Below, in pieces: positions 11,057 to 22,200 of a DNA stretch of 64,000 nt. A model generated the notes under the pieces. It saw only the letters and a list, made by a program, of their open reading frames with translations. It did no database searches and was not told the DNA's origin. This DNA is from Chlorophyllum brunneum (lineage: Eukaryota; Basidiomycota; Agaricomycetes; Agaricales; Agaricaceae). Each line of letters opens with the position of its first letter. Positions within the stretch are counted from its first letter, which is position 1. The DNA lies in contig OY756141.1 in assembly GCA_963576785.1 (NCBI GenBank), positions 3,224,001-3,288,000 of the forward strand, read 5' to 3'. A program made the translations under genes and the position numbers.

Positions 11057-11335
11057 TGTTATGTCCAAACCTCGAACCTATGTCAGAGGTTACAACAAGT
11101 TTCCAGAAGCAATACCACTCATCCCACCACCATGATCCAATGATACCATTATCGATTCTCTACTTTGACTAGCCTGGAAATATGCACCATACTTATATGT
11201 ATGCAATACTGATGGACTCTACTTATGCACCATCAAGAACAACCTCTACAGCACCTGGAATAACGGTTGGAAAGCACGACCGACTACTGAAGAAACTATG
11301 CAGTACATCCACCCCTACATATACACTTGTGGTCC
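11057..11335 (+). repeat. Gypsy-1 3' LTR, block 1 (U3 start)
   Basis: It matches 3718-3997 of the 5' LTR. It ends with TACACTTGTGGTCC (11322-11335), which is repeated at 18151-18164 as the target duplication of LINE-1. Confidence 0.9.
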
Positions 11336-11774
11336 TTTTTTTTTTTTTTTTTTATCAACCATTTATATAGCGGTACTCGATTGCAGTCTGCACATACATA
11401 CATACAGAGGCAGAACGTACAGAATGTTCGGAGCAAGGAAAGCTAACCCCACAAGACTTAACGCCATCTAGCGTGTATACTATAGAGATGTTTAATACCT
11501 AAGTTGAACAGCGGGAAAAGGAAAAAAGGAATTCGGAGAGAGAGAGAGTGAAAGAGAGAAAATGATAGAGAAAAACTATCGACTCACAAACACAAGGGAG
11601 AACAACAAATGGTACTAGCATGTGGAGGGGCATTTTGCCCAGACACCACGGGAATGATGGATATTGAATGAAAACTATATAAAATAGTAGACGAGCAAGG
11701 AGGGGGTAGAAAGAGAAATGGAATTGAAAGCCATAACCGGGAGAACATAAGAAAAATGAAAAGAGGAAAAGGAC
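11336..11774 (-). other. LINE-1 3' UTR and poly-A
   Basis: The sequence next to the poly-A (ATCAAC, ATTTATATAGCGG, then a CATACATACA run) is shared with LINE-2 (26753 onward) and LINE-3 (52280 onward). A GA-rich microsatellite near 11540 is also shared. The conserved terminal 80 or so bases may be what the element's own RT recognises; that is inference. Confidence 0.75.
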
Positions 11775-14700
11775 TCACACAGGTGCAGACCCGAACCTCT
11801 GATGGACTTGACGACGATGTAATGGGGGTATTAAACCAGCATGGATACAAGGGCAATCAGGTTCAGGTGGGAAACTGAATGCAGCAGGGTTGCAATGCAG
11901 GAAGTTAACAAACTTCTTGATGGTGTTGACACCAAAGTGATGATTGAAGGTGTTACAATGATGGAGGATATGTGACCTAGTCTGGACTATTTGATTGTCA
12001 CAGTGGTGGCAAGATAAATCCTCATTGGGGAAGAACCAAAGTCGGTATTCACCAATCGGAGCGTGGCATAAGATGGTGCAACAAGCTTGTGCGAAGAGCT
12101 GTGGCTGGTATCTGCATTCTCGTATCCAGGGACCGGACTTGATGTGCGATGGTAGAGTGGAGGCCCTGTTTGCTCGCACTGGGAGGTGGAGGAAAAGCTA
12201 CCGCTATATTTCTTGAACCCGAACATGGCTTGCCATGTGTGAATGGTGCATTTGGCGGACTTCTTGCATAGGTAGGTGATTGTGTTGGGGACTCAGTGAT
12301 TTCTACCCCAGTTGGGCCAGGTGACCGTTTGGATCCAGTCATGTGTGGCTTTTTGGATACTGTCTTGTACTTCAACAGAGTGTGATAAAATGTGAGGCAG
12401 TGTTGGTCGGACTTGTTGAACCAAGCCAGGAGCACCTTCGAAGTGAGGATGGACTGCTGCTGACAGGAGTGCGGCGAGCAGTCAAGTAGGAGCTGGGAGG
12501 CTGCAAGGGAGTTGGTGAACACATGAATGTGCTCAACCTGATTGTAGTCATTGGTGGTGAGTACTTTGGTGATTTCTAAGTACTGCGCGACCAGTTCGGT
12601 GTCAGTTGACATCATTCCTCTGAGCCTCTTCATGATAGAGCTCCCTCCATCTAAGTGTTGAATAGTGGCTGCCGCCGTGAACTGGCTAGCAAGTAGGTTG
12701 GGGTTGGGGTGGACCAAGCCATCCGTGCCAATGATGATGGATTTGAAGTCCATCATCACATTCATCGTTACATCATCCCAAAGTATCTTCAAGAGGTGGG
12801 GGTCATCCCGGTTGAATCCTATAAAAGATACATTAGTAGGGAAATGGTCAAGTAACCTACATCCATGCCAGATAGATTTAGAAACAGAATTGAAATGTTC
12901 TATATAACAAGTCTCGAGGGTGGGGTGTGAAACATCCATCACAGCTCCAAGTGTCTTCTTCTTCTGAATCTCCGTGAAATTCTTGATGTGAAGTCGGTGG
13001 GGGGAAGAATGATACTCCTTTGTCAATCTTGCCAGTGCGTGTTCATTGTCCAACATGTGAAGCCTCGACGTTTGTCATTTGGCCAGCTTTCGGGGATGGA
13101 GTTTGATGGGCATGAGCCCCATGAGGGATTCAATGCCGCCAGTGGGAGATGTGCAGAAGACCCCAGTGATCCAGAGGGCTGCACATTGCTGTATCTTGTT
13201 GAGGATTTTTCAAGTCCCTTTTGTTTGTGACTTGTCATGAAACTATAGTCGGTATCCGTATGTTGCTACCAGTATGACACATGAATGGTACAGTAGTCTT
13301 TTGTTGCTAGGGGACAAACCACATATGGAGTTTCCTAGCATTTTCATTGCCTTGATCAAAGATATTGCCTTAGCGGAGTAGTAGCATATGTGTTCCTTGA
13401 AGGTTAACGTCTGGTCAAAGTAGAAGCCGAGATACCACCAGTGGGTTTTTGGCTTGAGAGGGGTACAACCAGTGAATGGTGGGGATCCCAAATTGATAGA
13501 GGGATTGGAGTCCTGCCTCACACATGTAAAGTGAAAGACTTTGGACTTACTGTGTTCAATCACTAGGCCAAATTCATTCATGAGCCACTCCATTTTGTGG
13601 TACATGTGTTGGAGTATTTCGACATTCCGTTTGAGGGATGGGAATTGTGTGACAAGGGTGCTGTCATCCACAAAAGATAGGATGTCAAAGTCCCAATTGT
13701 CACGGTGTTCCTCCATACAGATGTTGAAGATTTGAAGGAGGGGGACAAGGTAAAGGGCAGAGAAAATAGGGCTGAGGGCTGAGCCTTGGCCTACTCCAAC
13801 TGCCACATCGTATTCCAGGGAGTTTTCGTTGTTCCACTGGTAGGTAGTGTGGCATTCTTTGAGATAGTTGTTGAAGAACCCCGCGATTTGAGGAGGAAAT
13901 CCCTGCCGATTGAGTATGTTGGTAAGGAGGTCATGATTGAGGGAGGGGAAGAATTGGGCTACATTGAATGCAAGCACCGATGTTTTCTTTTTCCTCGTCC
14001 ATGCTCCCTGAATAATGTGGGTTAGGAAAAGCCCTGTGTCCTCAGTGGATCATTGTCAGATGGCTTCCAGTTGGTGAGGGTGGAGAACCTTGAATTTCAC
14101 TGCCTCAAATTGGAGTCACTTGGCTAGCATTTTCTCTATTAGCTTGCCAAGCATATTGAGTAAGACAATTGGCCTGAATACCTTTGGAGTGAAGTAGTCG
14201 GGTTTGTTGGGTTTGGGGATAATTACTGACGTTGACCTTTTGAAGTGTGAGGGCCAGTGTCCAAGGGTTAGGCACATGCAGCTGATTCTGAGGAAAAGAT
14301 TGGTGCAGGTGTTGATGGCGGCAATTTGTTTGAGGTGGGACCAGAAGATGTGGTCAGGACTGGGGGCAGAAGAATTTGAGGTATCCTTGAGCAATTCTCT
14401 CATCTCCAATAGAGAGAAGTCGACCCAAGTTCTATTCTCCATGCTGATTGGTGGTGGTAGTTCTTCTAGGACAGCTGCATTGACAGGTCTGTCCTGAGCT
14501 GAATTGTAATGATGGTTGAGGGCTGTCCATAGGTTGTCCATGGTGAGGCAAGGCCAACTGTTGTGGCGAATGGCTTTGGTAGCTGGGAGAGTGTGTGCTT
14601 TGACCCACGGCATCAGATCCCATGGACATCGGTTATCAACCGAGATTTCTTGGATCTTCCTGTCGAAATATACCCTCTTTGTTTTCTTTGTGGTTTTACA

Positions 14701-15814
14701 AAAGGCGTTCCATTTGTGCTTGTTCTTGCAGTCTGTGCAGTGTGTTGCAAGTGCATTAGAGCATTCTTCGTTCCACCAGGTCTTGGACCTAGTGGTGATC
14801 TTGGTCTTCTTTGCGTTGCAATTCTAGGACCTGTCAAACAAAACTCCCAATTCGGCAACAGCTCTCTCCAGCTCGTCCGTGTCATTCATTGGACAGTTCT
14901 TGTTGCTTATCCCCTCTGTGATATCTGTCAGGAATTTGGTTTCCTCTTCCGATCCTTTAGGAATTGTCAATCTTTCAATGATGATGTCTATCTGCAGAAT
15001 AGGAACTTTGATTAGAAGGGAGGCATGATCTGAGTTGTATTGATCACCTTCCTGGATAGCATAGGTGGGGATGTATGGTAACATTTCCGATACAAACAAC
15101 AGGTCAATGACCATATCTGGTAGGCTGGGGTCTGAGGCATAGCATGTTGGTTTGGCCACAGATGGAGTTGACCTAACTAAATTGAGGGCTTTGGTGATTA
15201 TGAGGAGACGGTCTGCACTCACCAGATGTTGGTCCATTGAAGGGTCCCATCTCTCAGATCGAATATTGATGTCTCCACCCAATAAGGGAAAGGTTGAAGA
15301 GACGCTCCTCAAGGAAGTGGAGTGTAGTATTATGGCTGTCATTGTATATGTTCAGCAACAGCAGTTCCTCTCCTCCTGCACAAAGGGAGATGCACAGGAG
15401 GTCTTGATGTTCTATGATGTCTCTTCTAACAGATGGTTGGAGGCATTTGAGTCTCTTGTGAGTGAAGGCAAGGACCCAGGGTGTGGTATGGTGTTCCATG
15501 TTCACCATCCATTGAGGGTGGCGCCAGTGTCCAACTTGGAGGACTTCTTCAGCGATAATCGGATATGAGAGGAGCATCCAGTCTGGGTGGACTAGGCCTC
15601 CTATGAGGGGGGAGCTATTGTTAGAGATGGGGGAAGGGATATCGTGGAGATATCTCCATGGGGGTTCTTGTATGAGGAGGAGGTCGGCGTCACCTCTATG
15701 TGTGAGAACTGTCTCCATCACTCTATACGATTTTCCAATGTTGTGAGAGCAGACCTTCAACTCACTCAGAAATGAGTGAGGAGGCCTGTCTTGGTTGTCG
15801 GGTGTGTTATTCAT
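11775..15814 (-). pseudogene. LINE-1 ORF2 (endonuclease, RT, RNase H, zinc finger), decayed
   Basis: The expected start is ATG 15814-15812, and the terminal codons end at 11775. Endonuclease pieces are in 15814-14824 (CSHNIGKSYRVM, LLLIQEPPW, NSDHASLLI). RT pieces are in 14613-13243 (PNKPDYFTPKVFRP, FNVAQFFPSLNHD, GVGQGSALSP, FVDDS). RNase H (13056-12049) shows IGTDGLVHPN, TDTELVAQYL and FTNSLAAS, in which the third acidic residue is Asn. The C-terminal CHHC finger is at about 12005. At least four frame breaks are visible. The catalytic FVDD of RT is kept, but the protein cannot be made whole. Confidence 0.9.
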
Positions 15815-18061
15815 TGGGAGGGGGTTAGTCTGGTTTTGACTAGTCTGGGATGATGAGGAGGGGGGCAATGGAACTCCTTTGTTGGCTCTTAGTTTGAGCG
15901 CTTTGTTGGCATGCCAGTTGTGGTCGAATTGCTTCTTCCAAAACTGACATTTTTGGTCAGTGGCAAGGTGGTCCTTGCTGCAGTTGGAGCACGTAGCCTT
16001 ATGGGGGCAAGGCTCTCTGGTGGGGGTGGCCGTGATGGGCAGGTCTGCTTTGTCGTTACCCTTGCAGCAGTAAGCAAAGGTGTGGTGGTTGGCAGTGGAG
16101 TGGGAACCCTTGTAATGAGCGCAGGTGAACAGCCTTGCACAGCAATGGATAAGAGGGTGGCCCCATCTGCAGCATTTGGTGCAGAACAGAACTCCCAGGT
16201 TGGCGTTGGCCCTCCTGATGTGGAAGAGACCTCCATAGATGTTGAGGAATTTGTCCTCGATTTTTGTGACGTTGGACCCCACCTTGGAGTCCCAGATTTC
16301 AAACCACGCCATACAGGTGTCGGAGTGCTTGGAGTTGCATCACACTCTTGGTGGTGACACAAATTGGATTGCGTCCGAGTGGATGGAGCTCCAGACACTA
16401 GAGATGACATCGGCCTCGGTGAGGATCTGACCTCGGGGTGTGATATAGCTGATGTCTGTGACTTTCACAAGCAATTTGGATTTGGGGAGGGACACATCGC
16501 CCATGGTGATTTCTCCAAACTTCTCTTTGAGCCATGCCTTAATGACATCCAGCTCCATAGGGGTCAACACCTCCGAGGTGTGGACCATAAGGCCCAGCTT
16601 ACCCTGCGAGGTAGCAATGACCCTGGTCTTTGACTTCTCGGCTATCAGGCAAGTATTGAGAGAGTCAATGATGGCCCCGAAGTTGGAAATGTTGGGTCCA
16701 GTGAGGAGAGAAATGATGACTTGCTTGTGCAAGGGACTATTCAATGTGGAACAAATAACACCAGCTTTCTTAGCCAGCTTCTTGTTTGCGGGGGAGAAAG
16801 TAGAGAAAGCAGCATCATACATTGCTACTACCTTCTTATATGACAATTCCGGGAATTTGCTCACAAATTCCAAGAGTTTGAGGGGGTCACACCCTGGGGA
16901 GGAAGGGGTGGGAGATTTGTCCTTCTTGGCAGCAGCTACCGTGTAGGAGGGTTTGGCACCTTCTTTTGAGGGGGAAGGTGGAGTGGTGGTGGTGGCCGTC
17001 TTGGCAGGGGTGGTGGCCTGTGCCTGTTTGGCCTTCTGATCCATGGCTGCTGGTTTCTTGGCAACTGCAGGTTTATTAGTGACGGGGGCAGGTTTTTGGC
17101 CCTTACTTTTTCCTTTTTTCCTTGTGACGGTTTTAAATTCCGCCTCGGTGATCATTTGTACATCATCATCGGAGATACCTGGATAAGTGATGTTAATGAC
17201 ACCAGCACTACCCACACCAGTAATACCTCGAACGTCATTATCGGAGATACCCGAGTGAGTGGCATTAGTGACACTGGCGATATCCGGTGTGACAATATGT
17301 TCAATGACATCCATGCGGACATTGTCAGATTTTTGAGAGGGGCCTTGATGGGCTGCGCATTGCAGGGGGGAAACGTCCAGTTGAGGTATTTCCTCAGCAC
17401 AGACAGTAATCTTACCAAAATTTACCCCCATCCAACCATGGAGGTTGTTCTTCTGCTTGTCAACGGCAACCTTGAGCCATCCCGCCTTCATCAAGGTCCC
17501 CATTAATTCTGTGAAGGCCCGCCCAAATGCAAGCCCATCATTGCCACTCATGTTGTACGAGCTGTAGGCCTTAACCCACTCGGAAAGCCTTCCAACCTCT
17601 CTCACAGCATCATTGTGGTATTCCTCCAGGCCACCTTCATGTTCCGCAGTGTCTTTCTCTATCACTTTGACCTTGGACTCCAACTCCTCTTTGACTTGGT
17701 CAGCCCAGTCCTTGTCGTCGCTTTTGCCTGAGTAGTAGTGATCGCCTTCCGGCCTTACTCATTTGGATGATCGGTGGACAGTCTTTTCTACATCGCCATT
17801 GAGAGGGTCCAAGGACTGTAGGGGGGTTGTCAGCTGTCTGCTGAGTACAGATGAGGGAATGGTGTGACTGTAGGCCTGATCAGTAGGGATCACAGGCCTA
17901 GACATGGACAAAGTCCTAGGGAATAGGATGCCAGGAGGGGGCAGAGCTGGGGAGGCCACAAAGATGGAGGGAGCGGGAACATGTGTTGTGGTCCCAAAGA
18001 TGTCCCTATCGCCATCAGGCATAGGCTCTCTCAGAGAGAGGTCAGAACGTAACACAGGCAT
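15811..18061 (-). pseudogene. LINE-1 ORF1 (Gag-like), decayed
   Basis: The start ATG is at 18061-18059 (MPVLRSDLSLREP). A 100-codon frame stops at 17759, and a second frame (17683-16340, 447 codons) covers the central part with NMSGNDGLAFGRAF and KQVIISLLTG. The C-terminal knuckles (CTKCCRWGHPLIHC and following) are in the frame 16312-15254. In this copy a one-base insertion before the ATGA junction places ORF1 and ORF2 in one frame, so a fused 352-codon frame spans the boundary. LINE-2 and LINE-4 keep the normal overlap, so the fusion is a mutation. Confidence 0.88.
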
Positions 18062-18164
18062 GGTGTATATCCTTTGTACTGTAGACTAGTACTGTGTAAT
18101 CGAGTTTTTGCAAATCGATGGTGGTGGTACAAGTCAAAGAAGGGATGTTGTACACTTGTGGTCC

Positions 18165-18616
18165 AGTACTCAAAGCGCTCATTCACCAACAAATCACTGA
18201 TGGAATCTATTGCATAGAAATGCAACCTAGAGACTTATCACCAGACAACGAACCTGCTGTACCCAGTAGTGACAGTGATGATTCTCCCTATCCACTGTTG
18301 CAATCTACTCAAGCCTTTGTCGAGTCACCCAAGTCTTATCTCTCCGAAGAACCAATCGCATTTACATCATCCCTATCATCCAACTCCAATCATCCTATGG
18401 ATGCAGTTCTTCCATCACCACTGTTGTTGTTATCGCCTTCTACCACTTTGTCCTGCATGTCTTGTGACTGCAGCTGTTCTGATGAATCTCCATCATTGTC
18501 ATCTGAGATCTCTGAGGATGAGTAAGCACTCATCCATTTCACTGTCATCAGTTTCACTTTGCTCTATGTTTAGCTGTTTCATCTTTATCAGTTTCACGTT
18601 TATCTTTAGTAGTGTT
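18165..18616 (+). repeat. Gypsy-1 3' LTR, block 2
   Basis: It continues the LTR after the LINE-1 target duplication and matches 3998-4449 of the 5' LTR. It contains the remainder of the U3 reading frame (stop 18523-18525). It ends with GTGTT (18612-18616), the 5-bp duplication of Copia-A1. Confidence 0.9.
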
Positions 18617-19188
18617 TGTTGAGGAAATGACCATAACAAGTTGTTTGCTGGGAGCAGCAGTAAATGCAGTGGGAGCAAATATAAGGTCTACTCACTGAGA
18701 TAATAAGCTTCTATCTGATACCTGTAGAAAGGTAATTTGGATAGACAGATATTATTGATAAAGCAGTCGGTGTCAGAAGTGTAGAGGTCAAAGTTGAGTA
18801 AGTCAAGACTGGTGTTGTACTCAAGAAGATAGGCAATGATGAAGAAGTTGTTTGATTGAACAAGATGCAGAACTAAGTCTGCTACATGGGGTTTATATAC
18901 ATATTGAAGCATAGGCAAGTCATACTACATAAAATACTAGGAATGCATAGAATGTTCCTTAGGACTCCCATTAACTGCGGCGTAGTGCCTGCAGAGTACT
19001 GCGGAACGTAGTATACTAGTCATTGGTACTATGTAGAATAATCTATCAAGTACTTATGACTCTCATCGTATGCAGAGCAACTCATAGGAAGTTACTATGG
19101 ATTGAAGTTACTGGAAAGTAACGGATTAGTCTATTATTAGAATAATGACTTCATAATCTATTTCTAGAATATGTCCGAAACTTCAACA
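18617..19188 (-). repeat. Copia-A1 3' LTR
   Basis: It matches 25356-25927. Next to it (19189 onward, read on the minus strand) lies the purine-rich GCAAGGAGAAG, the plus-strand primer tract. A 76-codon open frame inside (18918-18688) overlaps the TATA region and is not called as a gene. Confidence 0.93.
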
Positions 19189-19223
19189 CTTCTCCTTGCT
19201 CTGTATTAATGTAGAGTTTTTAA

Positions 19224-22200
19224 TTACTCAAACATCAAGCCAAGACAAGATCGGAATAGATTGAATTTAATTTTGCCTAGATTTTTTGTGAGAATATCGG
19301 CAGGGTTTTCAGTGCCTTTCACAGAGAATATTTCAATCTTTCCTTCTTCTACCAAATCATGAATGTAATGGTATTTGACGTCGACATGTTTCAATCATTT
19401 TTCTGTTACTGGATTTTTGGCCCAAAATATTGAACCCTCATTATCACCGAAGAGATAAGGTGCCAATGATTGGATACCAATTTCTTCTAACAAATTGATA
19501 GTCCAAATTAATTGTCGACTGCAATCTGACAAAGCCATATACTTGGCTTCAGTGGAAGATAAAGCAACAGTTTTCTGTTTTCTACTTAACCAAGCAATAG
19601 CTCTGCTAGCTAGTAAACAGAAATATCCAGTTACAGATTTACGACTAATTGGATCACCAGCCCAATCAAAATCAGAAAAAGTATTAAGGCCTTGCATAGA
19701 ACTTCTATTATAGGTAATTCTATATTTGCAAGTAGCATTAAGATACTTTAGCAAATGTAGGCCTGCATTGTAATATGCTTTAGTAGAATTGGTCATATGT
19801 TGTGATAATTTGACAGTGGCAAAAGCTATATTGGGCTGACTGCCTATCATCAGATACATAACTGATCCTACTAACTGTTGGTACCTTTTTATGAAGTCAG
19901 GTGTTGCCTTTTCTGTATTGGATTCGAAGATAAATCCATTTGGTAATGGGATTTCTTCTTTTCCAATTACTTTAAATCAATCAAGAACTTTTCCTAGATA
20001 ATCTATTTGGTCTAGGGAGATTGATTGGTTTATAGGGTTTTGCAAAATTTTCATGCCAAGAAACTCTTTGGTTGGGCCAAGGTCTTGGCATTCCCATTTC
20101 TTCATAAAGAGTGCTCGCTTCTCATATAGAAGTCTAGAGCCTCTGATTCCAATGAACATTGAGTCATCTACATAGACTAGAGCTATAATAAGCTCTTTGG
20201 TTTTAGGGTCGTAATAATAATAGACTCCAGTATCTACTTTGGATTGGACAAATCCTAGGTCAGTCATTGACTTAGTCAATTCCTTCCACTATTGTCGTCC
20301 AGATTGTTTTAGTCCATAAATGGCTCGGGTTAATTTCCAAACCAAATTACCACGACCTGTATTGAAACCTTCTGAAAGTTCCATATAGAGTTCTTCATCC
20401 AGTTTTCTGTAGAGATAAGTAGTTTTAACATCTAAACTGAGCATCTCCCAATCGTTGAGGGCAGTGACTGCAAATATACGTCGTGCTATCTCATAACGGA
20501 CTACTGGTGAAAATAGTTCATCGTAATCAATTCCCTCTATCTGAGAGAATCCTTTTGCTACTAGTCGAGCACGGTATCGACCATCTGATTTGGGTGTAAA
20601 GACCCATCTATTTTTGACAGCTTTTCTTCCAGGCGGAAGTTTAGCTAAGTCATAAACATGTCTTTCTTTGAGTGAATTTAACTCTTCTAAGCACGCTTTC
20701 CACCATTTAGATTTCTCTTCTGGTGGTAGTCGATTTAGATCCTTGAAAGAAATAGGAACTAATGGTGATTTGACTTTTTGAGCGCACAGATAATCAATCA
20801 TCCCTACTCCTCCTTCTCTGTATAAGTCTTCCATTGTAGAAGCTTCATGCTGAGAATGTCTATCGATTATTTCAGGTTTGGAAGCCTCTGATTGAATTTG
20901 TCTAACAAGTCTACTTGTAGAACTTGTTAATTTCGACTTAGGAGGTTGGAACATCTCATAGTCCTGGAGTATTTTGGTCGGATGCTTAGTAGAACCATAG
21001 AAGTTTCCTGGATGTTCAGATACTTTTCTGGTTCTTTGCAGTCTCTGGGGTATTTCAGGAACCGGTATTTTATCCGAGTGACCTCATGATACAGAAGGAC
21101 CAGCATCCCGATCATCTTCGACAGGGGTATAGGGTATGAACGGTTGTACATCCGGATCATCTCTTTGAGAAGGCAGATGGTTTGAACCTTCAGGGTGATT
21201 GGGTGGATCAGCATATGATAATCCATCACTGTCATTGCCTTCTGGTATTTGTGCTTCTCTTGCTGGGAAGAGAATGTTTTGCACAATACTATCCCACTCC
21301 TCCTGAACATCTGTATCAATATTTGGTGCCTTTCCCTTTCCTTTATTCTTTTTAGGTTCAGGGAAAGGAGTTGGAATTCGTCCATGAACAGATCTATAAG
21401 TCCTATCTTCCAGAGAACCTTCAGGAGAAGTTCAGGGTATAGGACTCGGTGATCTATCAATAGGTAAACCAGTAGATGGATCTGGAGCATGGAAGACGAT
21501 TACTTCCGAAGGTGTGCTTCAAGAAGTGGAAGATGATGGTTAGTTCATCCGTCCTTCTCATCTTTTTCCAATATATTTAGGGAAGTATTCTTTGCTGAAT
21601 ACAGCTGTTGGAGATGTATAGATTACATTTCCATTTAGATGCCTCATGAAATGATAATTTTTCCTATCTGATGTCCAACCAAGGAAAATCATGAGTTCTG
21701 ACTTCGCTGTCAGGTTATTATCTCTTATCTCTTTTGGGAGAAAGACATAAGCACCACAGCCAAAGACTCTCTCTTTGGAGATGTCTGGAATCTTCTGATT
21801 CAACACTTCATAAGGTGTTTTCCACATGAGCCATGATACTGGTGTTTTATTATAGATATGTATCGCATGATCTATAGAAAACTCCCACCAACCGTCAGAA
21901 ATACAAGCATGATGCCACATGGCTTCTGCTTTATCCATTAGAGTTTGGTTTAAGCATTCTGCTCAACCATTCTGTTGGTGTATATGTGGTGCACTGGTCT
22001 CATGTATAATCCCTAATGAGTGCAAATGAAATTGCAACTCGTCAGTTGCATACTCTCCTCCTCTATCAGTGCAGAGATATTTTAATTTAGTCTCATATTG
22101 AGTCTGAATTAAGGCAATGAAATTTTTCATTTCTTCTGCTACTTCTGATTTCTTATGGAGGAAGCGAATCCATCCATGAGAGGAAAAGTCGTCCATTATG

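Larger units (their letters stand above)
10779..11335 (+). pseudogene. Gypsy-1 pol C-terminal extension entering the 3' LTR
   Basis: Codon-by-codon reading from the chromodomain-like tail passes through the polypurine tract (NKGNNVMSK) and on into LTR U3 without a shift. Only TGA codons intervene: 10947-10949, 11133-11135 and 11166-11168. At 11133 the 5' LTR copy has CGA. The frame is broken at 11335 by LINE-1 and resumes at 18165, ending at TAA 18523-18525, the same terminator as 4355-4357. It is therefore either a long pol C-terminus of LTR origin or a third protein starting at the ATG five bases into the LTR. No homologous family is recognised. Either reading makes the LTR coding, which is unusual for Ty3/gypsy elements. 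Confidence 0.65.
11336..18150 (-). mobile_element. LINE-1: full-length LINE, 6815 bp, decayed
   Basis: The element lies on the minus strand with an 18-base poly-T (11336-11353) as its 3' poly-A. The 14-bp duplication TACACTTGTGGTCC flanks it (11322-11335, 18151-18164). It contains a 3' UTR, ORF2 (11775-15814), ORF1 (to 18061) and a 5' UTR of about 90 bp. The 5' end matches those of LINE-2 and LINE-4, so it is full length. Both ORFs carry shifts and stops. CpG sites are strongly depleted compared with LINE-4. Confidence 0.95.

Noticed and set aside
15254..16312. A 352-codon frame joining LINE-1 zinc knuckles to the endonuclease as a Gag-Pol fusion
   Set aside because: LINE-2 and LINE-4 have separate ORFs overlapping as ATGA. 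The fusion results from a one-base insertion in a decayed copy.
18688..18918. Conserved 76-codon open frame in Copia-A LTRs (also 25427-25657 and 44841-45071)
   Set aside because: It spans the TATA box, so one LTR transcript would not contain it whole. It is broken by an extra base in both Copia-A2 LTRs. Conservation is explained by LTR identity.
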